Part shown: positions 17,649-26,754 of the stretch, piece after piece
Numbering within the stretch: the stretch's first letter is position 1
Layout: each line of letters opens with the position of its first letter
Assembly: GCA_964404765.1 (NCBI GenBank)
Contig: CAYOLL010000018.1
Location: forward strand, 1 to 58,643
Length of the DNA: 58,643 bases
From: CAYOLL01 sp964404765 [NCBI: uncultured Gemmatimonadota bacterium]
GTDB lineage: Bacteria; 4572-55
Direction: 5' to 3'
Notes under the pieces: generated by a model
What the model was told of the DNA's origin: nothing
Seen by the model: the letters and a program-made list of their open reading frames with translations, nothing else
Databases searched by the model: none
Made by a program: the position numbers and the translations under genes

Positions 17649-19025
17649 CTACAGCTGTTCCCAGACCTGCTCTAAAAACCGGTAGCGATACGAAATGCGA
17701 TCAACACGGGCGTCAAAAGGATAGTTGTTAACGGCGAAGGTAAACAGATAGGTTTTGCCGCTTTTGCCCTGCATCAGGCCGGATAGCGCCGAGACATCAT
17801 TCAGTAAACCGCTTTTGGCGCGAAAAACGCCGGGTTGGTCGAAGCCAAAAGTTCTTTCCAGCGTGCCTTCTTCGCCAAAAACCGGCAGGGAAGCAAAAAA
17901 ATCTGTACTCAGCAGCGGTCGTTGATAAACATAAATTAACAGCTTAAGCATAAAAGACGGCTTAACAAAATTTTCGCCATTGCCTAAACCGGAACCGTTC
18001 GTAATGTCGATTTCACTCTCCAGCTTGCTGCGGGCAAATTGCTTTAGCGCATCGACGCCGCTGTCGGGGTTGTTCATCAGGTGTGCGCCCAGAAAATAGC
18101 GCAGGCTTTCGGCGATTGGATTGGATGAGTGCACATTCATCATCCGCAAAATATCGCGCAACGGCTTGGACTCATGTGTAAACAGCATTAAGCCCCGATC
18201 TTTAAACAAGGTGTCATGAATCGGTTGCCGATCAATGGAAACCGTCGCGTCGTTAATCCCCAAAAAGTAGAGCAGCGTCAGCACGTAATGCTCGGTTGGA
18301 TGGTGTACTTTTTTACTGGCCATCACCGGCTCGCGGAGATCGACGCCAACACTGCCGCTGACCGAAATTTGTGTTCGGTGCTCAATCATGCCGGCGCTTA
18401 CGATCAAATTGTTGCCACTGCCGGCCACAGTCTTCGCATTGTTTTGAATTGTAAAATAGGGTCCCGGCGTCCTGACCATCACCTGGGGCGGATCGCCTAA
18501 TTCTGTAGGCATCACGCTGATTTGGCAAGTGTTATAGTTCAGGCTTAAGGGCGAGATTGCCGCCTGAAAAGCACGGTCGCCGTTTTCTTTGTCATGAATA
18601 GGCCGGAACCCGTCCGGTCCGAAGAGGAAATCATCCACAACAACCCAGCGGATTGGGCCTATCCGCCGCTCTTTCAGTTCCTGGGCGATTGCTTGCACAT
18701 CTTCCATAACGGTAATCGGATCGCCGCCGGCCTTGATGTAAAGCGTCTCTGCCGCAGGATCGTAGGCAAAACGGGTTGTAAAATGGAAACCGCCGCCCAG
18801 TTCTTCCAGCGACGCTAATGTAGTGATGAGTTTAATATTGGAAGCATAGGACAAGGATTTGTCCTGATTGTGGGCGTAAACGGTTTTCTTTGCTTCCACA
18901 TCATAGACCAAAAAGCCTACGTTGTCCGGGGAAGCCGGTCGAAAATCCCATGCCGGCGGTAACATGCTGGCCGCAGCAAATCCGGATCGGAAAAGCAGAA
19001 TTAGTAAAAGTCCAAAAAACCGCAT
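17649..19025 (-). CDS. dacB: D-alanyl-D-alanine carboxypeptidase/endopeptidase (PBP4, peptidase S13)
   Basis: 458 residues with a signal peptide (RFFGLLLILLFRSGFAAAS). Penicillin-binding motifs are present in order: S62-N-I-K65 (SxxK, catalytic Ser), HSSN (SxN) and RAKSGLL (the KTG box, here KSG). The long insert between the first two motifs (IRWVVVDDFLFGPDG through the S13 subdomains) is typical of class C PBP4. The enzyme cleaves the terminal D-Ala of peptidoglycan stem peptides and cross-links in the periplasm. Its place downstream of cheR and before nurA appears incidental. Confidence 0.92.
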   Translation of the reverse strand: MRFFGLLLILLFRSGFAAASMLPPAWDFRPASPDNVGFLVYDVEAKKTVYAHNQDKSLSYASNIKLITTLASLEELGGGFHFTTRFAYDPAAETLYIKAGGDPITVMEDVQAIAQELKERRIGPIRWVVVDDFLFGPDGFRPIHDKENGDRAFQAAISPLSLNYNTCQISVMPTELGDPPQVMVRTPGPYFTIQNNAKTVAGSGNNLIVSAGMIEHRTQISVSGSVGVDLREPVMASKKVHHPTEHYVLTLLYFLGINDATVSIDRQPIHDTLFKDRGLMLFTHESKPLRDILRMMNVHSSNPIAESLRYFLGAHLMNNPDSGVDALKQFARSKLESEIDITNGSGLGNGENFVKPSFMLKLLIYVYQRPLLSTDFFASLPVFGEEGTLERTFGFDQPGVFRAKSGLLNDVSALSGLMQGKSGKTYLFTFAVNNYPFDARVDRISYRYRFLEQVWEQL

Positions 19026-19265
19026 ATTATACCTCTAAAAATGAAACACGGATGACGCGAATACCACTGTTTGACGCAGATAAAGCTTTTGTAGTTGCTT
19101 AATTCGCGCACTCTTTTTTCATAACGCGGTAAACCGCTAAATTTTTTTAGCCACTGAATTCACGGAAGAACACGGAACTGTTTCTTTTTTCTTTCCGGGC
19201 CATTCCGTGTTTTCTGTGGTTATTTTCAACATTCTCGCGGATAGCGCAAATGTTGAGATGTAATT
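19026..19265. repeat. Spacer with a degenerate palindromic repeat
   Basis: AGCCACTGAATTCACGGAAG followed by AACACGGAAC (about 19150-19179) is partly complementary to ATTCCGTGTTTTCTGTGGTT (about 19203-19222). It resembles the interior of the CCTGAATTATTCA family but lacks its ends. No gene seen. Confidence 0.45.
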
Positions 19266-20804
19266 TTATAATGATTGCAGGTTTCGCTCACAGATGCGGA
19301 TCATGTAATCCTGTGAAAATCCGGCAAAGTAAAGGGCCCAATTGGCGTCAGACTTTTTCTGTGAGTTTTTTAAGGCGTTGCTGTACTCACGGCGGGCTTT
19401 ATCCATTTCGTTCGTTATGCGGTAAATTTCGGCTAAATGAAAGTTTGCTACCCACAGGCTTCCCTGTAAAAAGAGCGCTTTTTGAAAGACTCGCCGGGCC
19501 TCGCTGTAATCGCCCAGGTTTTTTTTTATCATCCCCAACAGCAAAAAAGCTTCGGGCCTGATATCATTAACCATCAGCACTTTTTCAAGAAAAGTCTCGG
19601 CTTGCGACATATTTCCACGATTAAAATGGATGTTGGCCAACAGCAGCCATGCTTCTTCTTCCTGCATTTTTTCTTCTAATAATTCATGCAAAACGGTCGC
19701 TGCTTCGTTGAAGCGGTTTTCGTTTAAAAACTCAATGGCTTGTTGTAATGCGTCGGTTTTTGGGGCAACGGTAAATTTTTTCGGCGCAGAGTTTGTTGAC
19801 GCAGGGCTTGATGGAAATGTTGTCGTCGCTATCTCGCGCGGGGGCAACGGTTTTGGCAGCACGGCTGACATTAATGCCGGACGTATTGGCGTTGTCTTTG
19901 CTTTTTCCAGACGATCATTTTGCGGCGCGGTAAAAGCTTTGCTATCTACAGCGGGTTCGATTGGCTGGCTTATTTTTTGCAAAAAGAAAATGCTGTTACG
20001 CTCCCGTAATGAGAACGGGTTTGAGCGGTACTGCATGGTTTCGGTAGTGCCGGGCAATAAGTAGCTGGCTTCACGCAGGGTATCATAGAGCTGAACGAGG
20101 ATTCTTTGATTGGTTTCCGGACGAAAATATATGGAAACATTTCGATAAAAGATGATGTCTATTTGCGTTAGGTCGCCGGCTGGAAATTCACCATTGACTA
20201 AATTCAAATGCCGGAAGTCGACCATCTGTATGATTTCCGGACGAAGCTGCCACTCATTGTCGACGGGGGAAAAATAGGTGCGAATAATGTCCGGATTGAC
20301 GCCGCGAAAGGAGTTTCGGCTATAACGAGCGACACCGGCTTTTTTTAGCACCGTCATATCAATGTCGGTGCCGATGATTTGATAGGCAAAGTCGCCATAA
20401 AATTTCAGGAGTTCGTAGATAATAATCGCAATTGTGTAGGGCTCTTCACCGGTAGCGCAGCCGGCGCTCCAGATTTTGATCGGGCAAACATTTTTTTTTA
20501 GCAGTTCGGGGATCAGGTAGTGTTTGAGGAGTTCAAAATGGGCGGGTTCACGGAAAAAATAAGTCTCGTTATTTGTAATCTGATCGATCAGAAATGTCGC
20601 TTCACTTTCGCCGCGCCGGTCAAAACGTAAAAACTCGGCGTACTCGGTTATGCTGCGAAAACCACGGGTTTTGATTTTATCAACCACTTTGCTTTCAAAG
20701 ATATGCCGGTCGGTTAAATGGAGTTGCAAGCCGCTGCGTTCTTCCACAATTTGACGGAATATGGCATAAAGTGGCTCGTCTATTTCCCAGTTTTTTTTTG
20801 ACAT
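19266..20804 (-). CDS. cheR: Chemoreceptor methyltransferase CheR with C-terminal TPR domain
   Basis: 512 residues. Residues 1-75 form the all-helical CheR N domain. The SAM-binding fold follows with TNNETYFFREPAHF, IWSAGCATGEEPYTIAI (glycine loop), ASP-type GTDIDMTVL and FYRNVSIYF (usual CRNV, with Tyr in place of Cys). A Pro/Ser-rich linker (about 290-360) leads to about 150 residues of TPR repeats (EAWLLLANIHFNRGNMSQAE and similar). CheR-TPR fusions are common outside enterobacteria and link methylation to protein partners. It methylates Glu residues of the receptors encoded alongside. ATG 20804 has AAGGTG upstream. It lies 34 bases after cheB in the same direction. Confidence 0.93.
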   Translation of the reverse strand: MSKKNWEIDEPLYAIFRQIVEERSGLQLHLTDRHIFESKVVDKIKTRGFRSITEYAEFLRFDRRGESEATFLIDQITNNETYFFREPAHFELLKHYLIPELLKKNVCPIKIWSAGCATGEEPYTIAIIIYELLKFYGDFAYQIIGTDIDMTVLKKAGVARYSRNSFRGVNPDIIRTYFSPVDNEWQLRPEIIQMVDFRHLNLVNGEFPAGDLTQIDIIFYRNVSIYFRPETNQRILVQLYDTLREASYLLPGTTETMQYRSNPFSLRERNSIFFLQKISQPIEPAVDSKAFTAPQNDRLEKAKTTPIRPALMSAVLPKPLPPREIATTTFPSSPASTNSAPKKFTVAPKTDALQQAIEFLNENRFNEAATVLHELLEEKMQEEEAWLLLANIHFNRGNMSQAETFLEKVLMVNDIRPEAFLLLGMIKKNLGDYSEARRVFQKALFLQGSLWVANFHLAEIYRITNEMDKARREYSNALKNSQKKSDANWALYFAGFSQDYMIRICERNLQSL

Positions 20805-20838
20805 TTAACACCTTAAACCATAAAACATATTGCGGGCT

Positions 20839-21891
20839 TTACTTGGCAAAGCGAACTATTTCATCTATAATGGCTTCAATCGAGAGAACTTTATCAACAA
20901 CACCCATGTCGATAGCCGTTTTCGGCATTCCAAAAACAACACAGCTTTCTTGATTCTGGGCAAGAGTCGCGCCACTTTTCCGCTTGATTGCCAGCAGGCC
21001 GGCGCCCCCGTCACGGCCCATGCCGGTTAGGACAACACCCAAGGCGTTTCGCCCGTATGATTCGGCAACGGAGCGCATCATGACGTTTGCGGCAGGCCGT
21101 TGCCCCTCTTCTTCCGGCCCTTTTGTCAGATTAATGGCGCCATCTTTCGTGACCTCCATGTGAAAGCCGGTTGGGGCAATAAAAGCGACGCCGGGCGCAA
21201 TTTTTTCACCGGCTTGAGCAACTTTGACGGTTAGCGGCGACACTCCGTTCAACCAGTCCACCAGACTTTTGGCAAAACCATCGGCAATGTGCTGAACAAT
21301 CAAAACCGCGCCGCCAAAGTTGTTAGGGAGTGCGCCCAGTATTTTAGCCAGTACTTTCGGCCCACCGGTAGAGGAAGCCACGGCAACAACTTTATTGACA
21401 CCGGCGCGTGACGCAACTACAGTAGGAACAATCAACGGAGCCGTTTCCTCTTTCTTTATTTTGCGGCCGGATACGTGGGTAATCACTTTGACTTTTGCGA
21501 GGAGTTTGACTTTTGAGATAAATTCTTTTTGACTCTGGCTGTTCCCCATATTTTCAAAAGTCGGCTTCTCCACAACTTCAAGTGCGCCTTTGCTCAAAGC
21601 CTGAAATGCTATGTGCGCATCTTGCTGTGAAGTTACACACAAAATCGGTGTTGGATTAAACGCCATGACATGCTCAATGGCCTCTAATCCGTCCATGCGC
21701 GGCATGACAATATCCATGGTAATCAGGTTAGGTTGATAGACCATGATTTTATCAAGCGCGTCCTGCCCGTCAATGGCCGTGCCAACGACTTCAATTTCCG
21801 GGTCTGTGGATAGAATAGTCGCAATGATATCACGCGCAAAGGATGAATCATCCACAATCATAACGCGGACTTTTTCTTTAGAAAGATTCAT
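20839..21891 (-). CDS. cheB: Protein-glutamate methylesterase/deamidase CheB
   Basis: 350 residues. The N-terminal receiver domain has MIVDDSS acidic pocket, phosphoacceptor D60 (LITMDIVMPRMDG) and a conserved CVTS segment. The C-terminal CheB esterase has VAVASSTGGP (catalytic Ser), LIVQHIADGF (His) and VVLTGMGRDGGAGL (Asp). It removes receptor methyl groups to reset chemosensory gain. ATG 21891 (MNLSKEKVRV) is preferred; an in-frame ATG at 21966 would overlap the preceding receptor gene and add a tail unlike the family. Phosphorylation would normally come from CheA, which is not encoded here. Confidence 0.95.
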   Translation of the reverse strand: MNLSKEKVRVMIVDDSSFARDIIATILSTDPEIEVVGTAIDGQDALDKIMVYQPNLITMDIVMPRMDGLEAIEHVMAFNPTPILCVTSQQDAHIAFQALSKGALEVVEKPTFENMGNSQSQKEFISKVKLLAKVKVITHVSGRKIKKEETAPLIVPTVVASRAGVNKVVAVASSTGGPKVLAKILGALPNNFGGAVLIVQHIADGFAKSLVDWLNGVSPLTVKVAQAGEKIAPGVAFIAPTGFHMEVTKDGAINLTKGPEEEGQRPAANVMMRSVAESYGRNALGVVLTGMGRDGGAGLLAIKRKSGATLAQNQESCVVFGMPKTAIDMGVVDKVLSIEAIIDEIVRFAK

Positions 21892-21943
21892 AACACAACC
21901 AGCCTTTATGTGAGAGAAAAAATTATTGGCTTCAATAACTCCA

Positions 21944-24010
21944 TCATTGGGCGGAAAAATTTTCAATAAGCTCTTGCAATTCCTTGGATAAACGCTTCAG
22001 ATATTCGGCAATTTCAACGGTTGTTTTGTTTGAATCTACAACCTGTCGGGTTCCATCATAAATTTCTTGCAATGCAATCACCACTTGCTCGCTGGCGGTT
22101 TTTTGTTGCTGTGTCGCCAGCGAAATCTGCCGTGCGGATTCGGCGGTCATATTGGCAGCTTCCAAAATCTCGCTCAGGCTGTTGTTCGTAACTTTTGTGT
22201 GCTCCAGACCGACCGCCAGCTTCTTGGTCCCTTCTTCGGACGAAATGGACAACTCGTTGGTTGCTTCCTGAATTTCCTCGATTTTTTGACGAATCTCCTC
22301 AGTTGATTGCATTACGCTATCAGCCAGACGCCGGATTTCCGATGCCACAATGCTAAAACGCTTTTCAGCTTCACTATCACCGGAGGACTCAATCGCGGCA
22401 TTAAAGGCAATGAGCTTGGTTTGATCGGCAATGGAATTAATAATCTCCATCACTTCGCCGATTTCTTTTGACTTATTGCCCAGATTCATGATCTCCTGCG
22501 CGCTACGCTCGTTTCGCGACCAGATTTCGTTCATCTGAACCAGGGTTGCGTTAATGGCGTCCACCCCTTTACGCGCATTTTCCTGGGTTGTTAACGCGGT
22601 TTCCGCCACAAAATTTGAGCTTTCGGCAATTTGCTTGGAGGATGTGGCGACTTCTTCCATTGTTGCTGTTGTTTGATTGATGGCCGCCGATTGTTGATTC
22701 GTTGCCGAAGCTTGCGTATTAATGGAGTCCGACATCTGTTGCGCATATTGATTGATATTAATGCCGGCATTTTTTATTTTCGTAACAATATAATTTAGCT
22801 TCTCCGTCATTTGGTTAATGGAAAAAGCTAATTGGCCGATCTCATCGCGCCGATGCACTTTTACCCGCCCGCGCAAATCGCCATGTGTAACGCCGACCGT
22901 TTGAATGACCATGCGCCGAATTGGATCTGTCAAACGTTGGGCAAAAATAGCCGCGACAATAAAAGTAACGATCAGGCCCAGCAGAACGCTGACCCAGTAA
23001 ACGTCCTGCAGGCGAGCTTTAATCGCCTCACCCTTCTCAATATGATTCTTTATATATTGTGCTTTAAGCACTCCAACTTGTAAAATACCAAGAGTATTTC
23101 CAGAAAGATCAAACAAGGGCGTATTGGCACAAAGATAGGGCTGGCCTTTTATACGCACAATTTCAACCAGATTCTTTTTTTTCTCCAAAACTTCGACGCC
23201 GCAAGTATATGTTGCCAGCGTTCCTAATGCCTGGGAACTATCGGCGGCAAGCAAATTCGTGGCTACAGTTACCGGTCCGGAAAAAAAGGAGACGATACTT
23301 GCCGGATTTTCGGGAAAGCAGGCTTCGATCAGCGTTTGTATCAGGGAGCTATTCGCGTGGATCAGCACACCGGCATGAATCGCGCCAATTAATTGCCCGG
23401 CCTGACTATACACCGGAACGGCTGCTTCGATAAATAAGCCTGTGGTAAGATCCGCATAGCTGACCTGATATGAATCAATTGTTGGAAAAACCTTAATAGT
23501 TGCGTTTTCTGTTGTGGCAACCCGGCTAAAAAATTTGGCGCTTTCTAAAATCAGAGAATGTGCAACATGGCCGGCTAGCGCCTCTTTGACAAGAACATGG
23601 GCGCTGTAATCGTCTGTAGACGTGGCAATCTGACGCCCATTTTTGTCCAGAACATGCAAAAAATCGAGTGGTTGTGTCCCGGAATTGCTTTCAATCCACT
23701 TTTGGATGGCGCCGGAATTAGCTTGTACAACCAAGGTTCGAAAATCGCTCAATGCCGCCAGTTGATCGAGCTGATGCTGGACGTTAAGCTGCTTTAGCTG
23801 CAAAACTTGCAAGGCCGTGTGCACATCGCTTTCAAGCTTGGTTTGGGCCAAATCAAGCCCAATTTTCTCTAATTCCAGCGGTAAATTTCCTGTTTTACTT
23901 TCGAGTAGAAAATAAAACGAAAAAAGCGGGACTAAAATGACGGCCATAAAGCCTAACATCAATTTAATAAACAATTTACGGTGTTTTAGAATATCTTCAT
24001 TTGCATGCAT
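21944..24010 (-). CDS. Cache-domain methyl-accepting protein with atypical signalling tip
   Basis: 688 residues. A membrane segment (about 14-32) precedes a large periplasmic double-Cache-like sensor with FLHVLDKNGRQIATS, AAVPVYSQAGQLIGAIHAG and NTPLFDLSGNTLGILQVGVL. A second membrane segment (about 340-362), a HAMP (RLTDPIRRMVIQTVGVTHGD) and the coiled-coil rod follow. The hairpin tip reads IADQTKLIAFNAAIESSGD then EKRFSIVASEIRRLADSV. This departs from the canonical [18 protein letters not shown] and RGFAVVADEVR found in the other receptor here. Such tips occur in receptors of alternative, non-flagellar pathways. It sits between the cheW-like genes and cheB in one orientation, so it is the main receptor of this cluster. 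The ribosome site is weak. Confidence 0.92.
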   Translation of the reverse strand: MHANEDILKHRKLFIKLMLGFMAVILVPLFSFYFLLESKTGNLPLELEKIGLDLAQTKLESDVHTALQVLQLKQLNVQHQLDQLAALSDFRTLVVQANSGAIQKWIESNSGTQPLDFLHVLDKNGRQIATSTDDYSAHVLVKEALAGHVAHSLILESAKFFSRVATTENATIKVFPTIDSYQVSYADLTTGLFIEAAVPVYSQAGQLIGAIHAGVLIHANSSLIQTLIEACFPENPASIVSFFSGPVTVATNLLAADSSQALGTLATYTCGVEVLEKKKNLVEIVRIKGQPYLCANTPLFDLSGNTLGILQVGVLKAQYIKNHIEKGEAIKARLQDVYWVSVLLGLIVTFIVAAIFAQRLTDPIRRMVIQTVGVTHGDLRGRVKVHRRDEIGQLAFSINQMTEKLNYIVTKIKNAGININQYAQQMSDSINTQASATNQQSAAINQTTATMEEVATSSKQIAESSNFVAETALTTQENARKGVDAINATLVQMNEIWSRNERSAQEIMNLGNKSKEIGEVMEIINSIADQTKLIAFNAAIESSGDSEAEKRFSIVASEIRRLADSVMQSTEEIRQKIEEIQEATNELSISSEEGTKKLAVGLEHTKVTNNSLSEILEAANMTAESARQISLATQQQKTASEQVVIALQEIYDGTRQVVDSNKTTVEIAEYLKRLSKELQELIENFSAQ

Positions 24011-24176
24011 AAAATTTTATTTGGATTGGTGGCACGGAAAATAGATTCTCAACGTAGAGTTCGTAGAAGACGAAGAGAAAAGTAAAAAAAATCAGACACT
24101 CGCTCTTTACTCAAAAGCCGGTGTACAATAGGGAGCAAGGCGCATTGTGCGGGAACAGCGCCCGCGGTGTTTCAGG

Positions 24177-24617
24177 TTAGAGGCGATGCATGTTTTCTTG
24201 AAAAAGTTGATTTAAATCGACAAACAGCACAACTCGATTTCTATAAAAACCGGTTAGCCAAAAAGCCGGCGAAATGAGTTTACGAACGGCTCTTGGCACG
24301 GGGCTTAAATCTTTGAGATGAAAGCGGTGGATTCCGGAAGTTTGTGAGATTTGAATTCCGTATTCACAAACCTGATATTCGAACATTAAAATTTTTGGGG
24401 AATTTTTTTTGGTCAGGGCGATCCCCAAAAAAGTGTCGATGTTAATCATGGCAAGCGGGTGAAAATTATTGTTGACCATAAGGCCGTAAGCATCGCCGCT
24501 TTTGTGCAATTCACCGGGGTCTTTGATGCCGCGAATGGTTGTAATATCGACCCCTAAAAGATGTTGGTCTGTTTCAAAGATCAGCGCTTCAAATGTGACA
24601 TCATATTTGGATGCCAT
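24177..24617 (-). CDS. CheW-like adaptor protein 2
   Basis: 146 residues with a single degenerate CheW domain: FEALIFETDQHLLGVDITTIRGI at the start and VVLFVDLNQLFQ at the end. It lacks the usual P-x-x-G-x-x-N-x-R-G centre (here PLAMINIDTFLGIA). It begins 5 bases after the stop of the first cheW-like gene and has a 167-base gap before the receptor. Probably a scaffold or a regulatory decoy for the receptor-kinase array; the function is inferred from context. Confidence 0.75.
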   Translation of the reverse strand: MASKYDVTFEALIFETDQHLLGVDITTIRGIKDPGELHKSGDAYGLMVNNNFHPLAMINIDTFLGIALTKKNSPKILMFEYQVCEYGIQISQTSGIHRFHLKDLSPVPRAVRKLISPAFWLTGFYRNRVVLFVDLNQLFQENMHRL

Positions 24618-24622
24618 CGCGT

Positions 24623-25144
24623 TTACTCGGTAAAATTAAGATAGTTTTTGAAAATCCGGGCCACATCCAACAAGATTACATCTCGCTGAGCATAAGACGT
24701 TTTGCCGACAACCAGCGCATGAATAGATTGCGATTCCTGCACTTCAACAATTTGGCTGACCGGAATCGCCATAACTTCTTCGACCCGATCCACCAAAACA
24801 CCACAAACAACACCTTGGCTATGGGTTAAAATCAGGCGGTTTTTGGGATCGGGCGCGGCCGGCGGTAAGTTAAGAATGACTTTTAAATCAATAACCGCTT
24901 CAATATCTCCACGCACATTGGTCAGGCCCAACAAATATGGCGGCGTGCCCGGCACGGGAAATATGACGTCCAATGGCAATATCATTTTAACAGATGAACC
25001 ATAAAAGCCGTATAAATCACCGGCCAGATAAAAAAGCACGACTTGGATTCTTTTTTCGTCAACCTCAATAATGTCATGCGCCAGGCGGCGTTCTTCCAAA
25101 AGTTCAATGATCTTTTGATTTTTATCGATTTCAACCGATTCCAT
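24623..25144 (-). CDS. cheW: CheW adaptor protein
   Basis: 173 residues. The central CheW signature PVPGTPPYLLGLTNVRGDIEAVIDL is intact, followed by RLILTHSQGVVCGVLVDRVEEVMAI and VILLDVARIFK. About 30 extra N-terminal residues precede it. CheW couples receptors to the histidine kinase CheA at the membrane. It is the first gene of the chemosensory stretch, downstream of a near-consensus promoter. The matching cheA is absent from the window. Confidence 0.9.
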   Translation of the reverse strand: MESVEIDKNQKIIELLEERRLAHDIIEVDEKRIQVVLFYLAGDLYGFYGSSVKMILPLDVIFPVPGTPPYLLGLTNVRGDIEAVIDLKVILNLPPAAPDPKNRLILTHSQGVVCGVLVDRVEEVMAIPVSQIVEVQESQSIHALVVGKTSYAQRDVILLDVARIFKNYLNFTE

Positions 25145-25221
25145 AGCGCCTCAACTGCCTTTATTCAGAAAGAAATTATGATCCAAAAGTGATTCTTTTT
25201 AAAGCAAGTTGTCCATGCTCA

Positions 25222-25249
25222 ATTTTATTGATTAATAATAAGTTGTCAA
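25222..25249 (-). promoter_or_regulatory. Sigma-70-type promoter of the chemosensory operon
   Basis: On the minus strand TTGACA (25249-25244, perfect -35) is followed after 16 bases by TAAAAT (25227-25222, five of six for -10). It lies about 77 bases upstream of cheW. Confidence 0.65.
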
Positions 25250-25269
25250 GATAAATTGTAAATGCTTCA

Positions 25270-25414
25270 AAAGTGGTAACTTCTCAATAGCCGTTGGTAA
25301 AACGGAAGAGATGCCATCTTTTAAATGCATCAGTGCTTGCAAAATGCAAAATAGACCTTCGCCATTTAAAGAGGGCATCTCTGAACCAGCACTTTTTGAG
25401 AAGTTACCAACTTT
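25270..25414. repeat. MITE-like palindrome at the 3' end of the phosphorylase gene
   Basis: AAAGTGGTAACTTCTCAA (25270-25287) matches the complement of TTGAGAAGTTACCAACTTT (25396-25414) with one insertion. An inner pair AGATGCCATCTTTTAAATG and CATTTAAAGAGGGCATCT nests inside. It starts 6 bases beyond the phosphorylase stop codon. Confidence 0.65.
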
Positions 25415-25419
25415 GTCCG

Positions 25420-26754
25420 TCAGCGTCCCGACCATGGCGTGACTTCGTCCGCCGTAATGCGATATTTAATCAGTGGTGGGGCCGGGATTTTTTTCGGTCC
25501 AACTGTATAGATGCTTTGCAGTTTGGGGACAAGTTGCTCAGCCTGTTCTTTTGTGGCGCTATGAATGGTTAAAAATGGCTCATCGACCGTAACAGCGTCG
25601 CCTATTTTTTTGTGCAAAACAAAGCCGACTGCCGGGTTAATCGGGGAGTCCACCGTAGTTCGCCCAACGCCTAATTGCACACTTAACATGCCCATGGCAA
25701 AGGTGTCAATTTTTTGAATGTAGCCCGCCTGCGGATGAGTGACATCCAGCTGAACGGGGGCGACTGGCAAGAGGTCGGGGTTTTCGGCAATAGCCCGATT
25801 ACCATTTTGAAGCTCTACGGTTTCCAAAAATTTAACATAACCCGACCGATCTTGAATCAGGTTTTCAATCCGGTCGCAGCCCAGCTCAAAGGAGTTTACG
25901 ACACCGGCCAGCAAGAGCATTTCTGCGCCCAGGGTGATGGTTAAATCAACCAGGTCTTTTGGCCCATTGCCGCATAAAGTTTCAATGGATTCTTTGACTT
26001 CCAGGGCATTGCCCACATAGCGGCCCAGGGGTTGATTCATATCGGTGATATAAGCCACAGCCGTCTTGTTAAAGGTCCGGACGGACTGCGTCATCAGCTT
26101 CGCCAGCTCGATTGCTTTGTCTTCTTGGGCCATAAATGCGCCGTTGCCGGTTTTGACATCAAATACAAAGGCGTCTGCGCCCTCGGCCAGCTTTTTGCTT
26201 AAGATGCTCGCCGTAATCAAGGGGATTGATTCGACGGTGGCGGTAACATCCCGTAAGGCGTACATTTTTTTATCGGCCGGGGCGATGTTTTCGGTTTGGC
26301 CGATAAATGCCAATTTGTTTTTTTCAATAAACTGCTTATACTCCGTCAGGCTTAAATTGGTGCGAAATCCCGCAATAGATTCCAACTTGTCCAGTGTGCC
26401 GCCGGTATGGCCCAAACCGCGTCCCGACATCATCGGGACATGAACGCCTGCGGCCGCCACCAACGGCGCCAAAATGAGCGAAATCTTATCACCAACGCCG
26501 CCGGTGCTGTGCTTATCGACTTTTATGCCGTCTATAAATGCCAGATCGACGACTGTGCCAGAGCGCATCATGACTTTGATGAGGACGTTAAGTTCATTTT
26601 GTGAAAGGCCCCGGAAAAAAACAGCCATTAGAAATGCCGCCATTTGATAGTCTGCGACCTCCCCTTCCACAAAATTTTGGACTAAATATTTTACTTCCGC
26701 CGGGGCCAATTCACCACCGTCGCGTTTTTTACGGATAAGCTGATAGGCGTTCAC
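25420..26754 (-). CDS. deoA: Pyrimidine-nucleoside/thymidine phosphorylase
   Basis: 444 residues, full family length. The signature SGRGLGHTGGTLDKLE and the phosphate-binding KHSTGGVGDKISL are intact, along with DVKTGNGAFM and the C-terminal PyNP domain (AGYIQKIDTFAMGMLSVQLG). It cleaves thymidine/uridine with phosphate into base plus (deoxy)ribose-1-phosphate in nucleoside salvage. The start codon is GTG at 26754, overlapping the TGA of the upstream TPR gene in GTGA, with AAGGAG upstream; the two are translationally coupled. The Firmicutes-type name pdp would fit equally well, because deoA and pdp proteins are hard to separate by eye. Confidence 0.93.
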   Translation of the reverse strand: MNAYQLIRKKRDGGELAPAEVKYLVQNFVEGEVADYQMAAFLMAVFFRGLSQNELNVLIKVMMRSGTVVDLAFIDGIKVDKHSTGGVGDKISLILAPLVAAAGVHVPMMSGRGLGHTGGTLDKLESIAGFRTNLSLTEYKQFIEKNKLAFIGQTENIAPADKKMYALRDVTATVESIPLITASILSKKLAEGADAFVFDVKTGNGAFMAQEDKAIELAKLMTQSVRTFNKTAVAYITDMNQPLGRYVGNALEVKESIETLCGNGPKDLVDLTITLGAEMLLLAGVVNSFELGCDRIENLIQDRSGYVKFLETVELQNGNRAIAENPDLLPVAPVQLDVTHPQAGYIQKIDTFAMGMLSVQLGVGRTTVDSPINPAVGFVLHKKIGDAVTVDEPFLTIHSATKEQAEQLVPKLQSIYTVGPKKIPAPPLIKYRITADEVTPWSGR

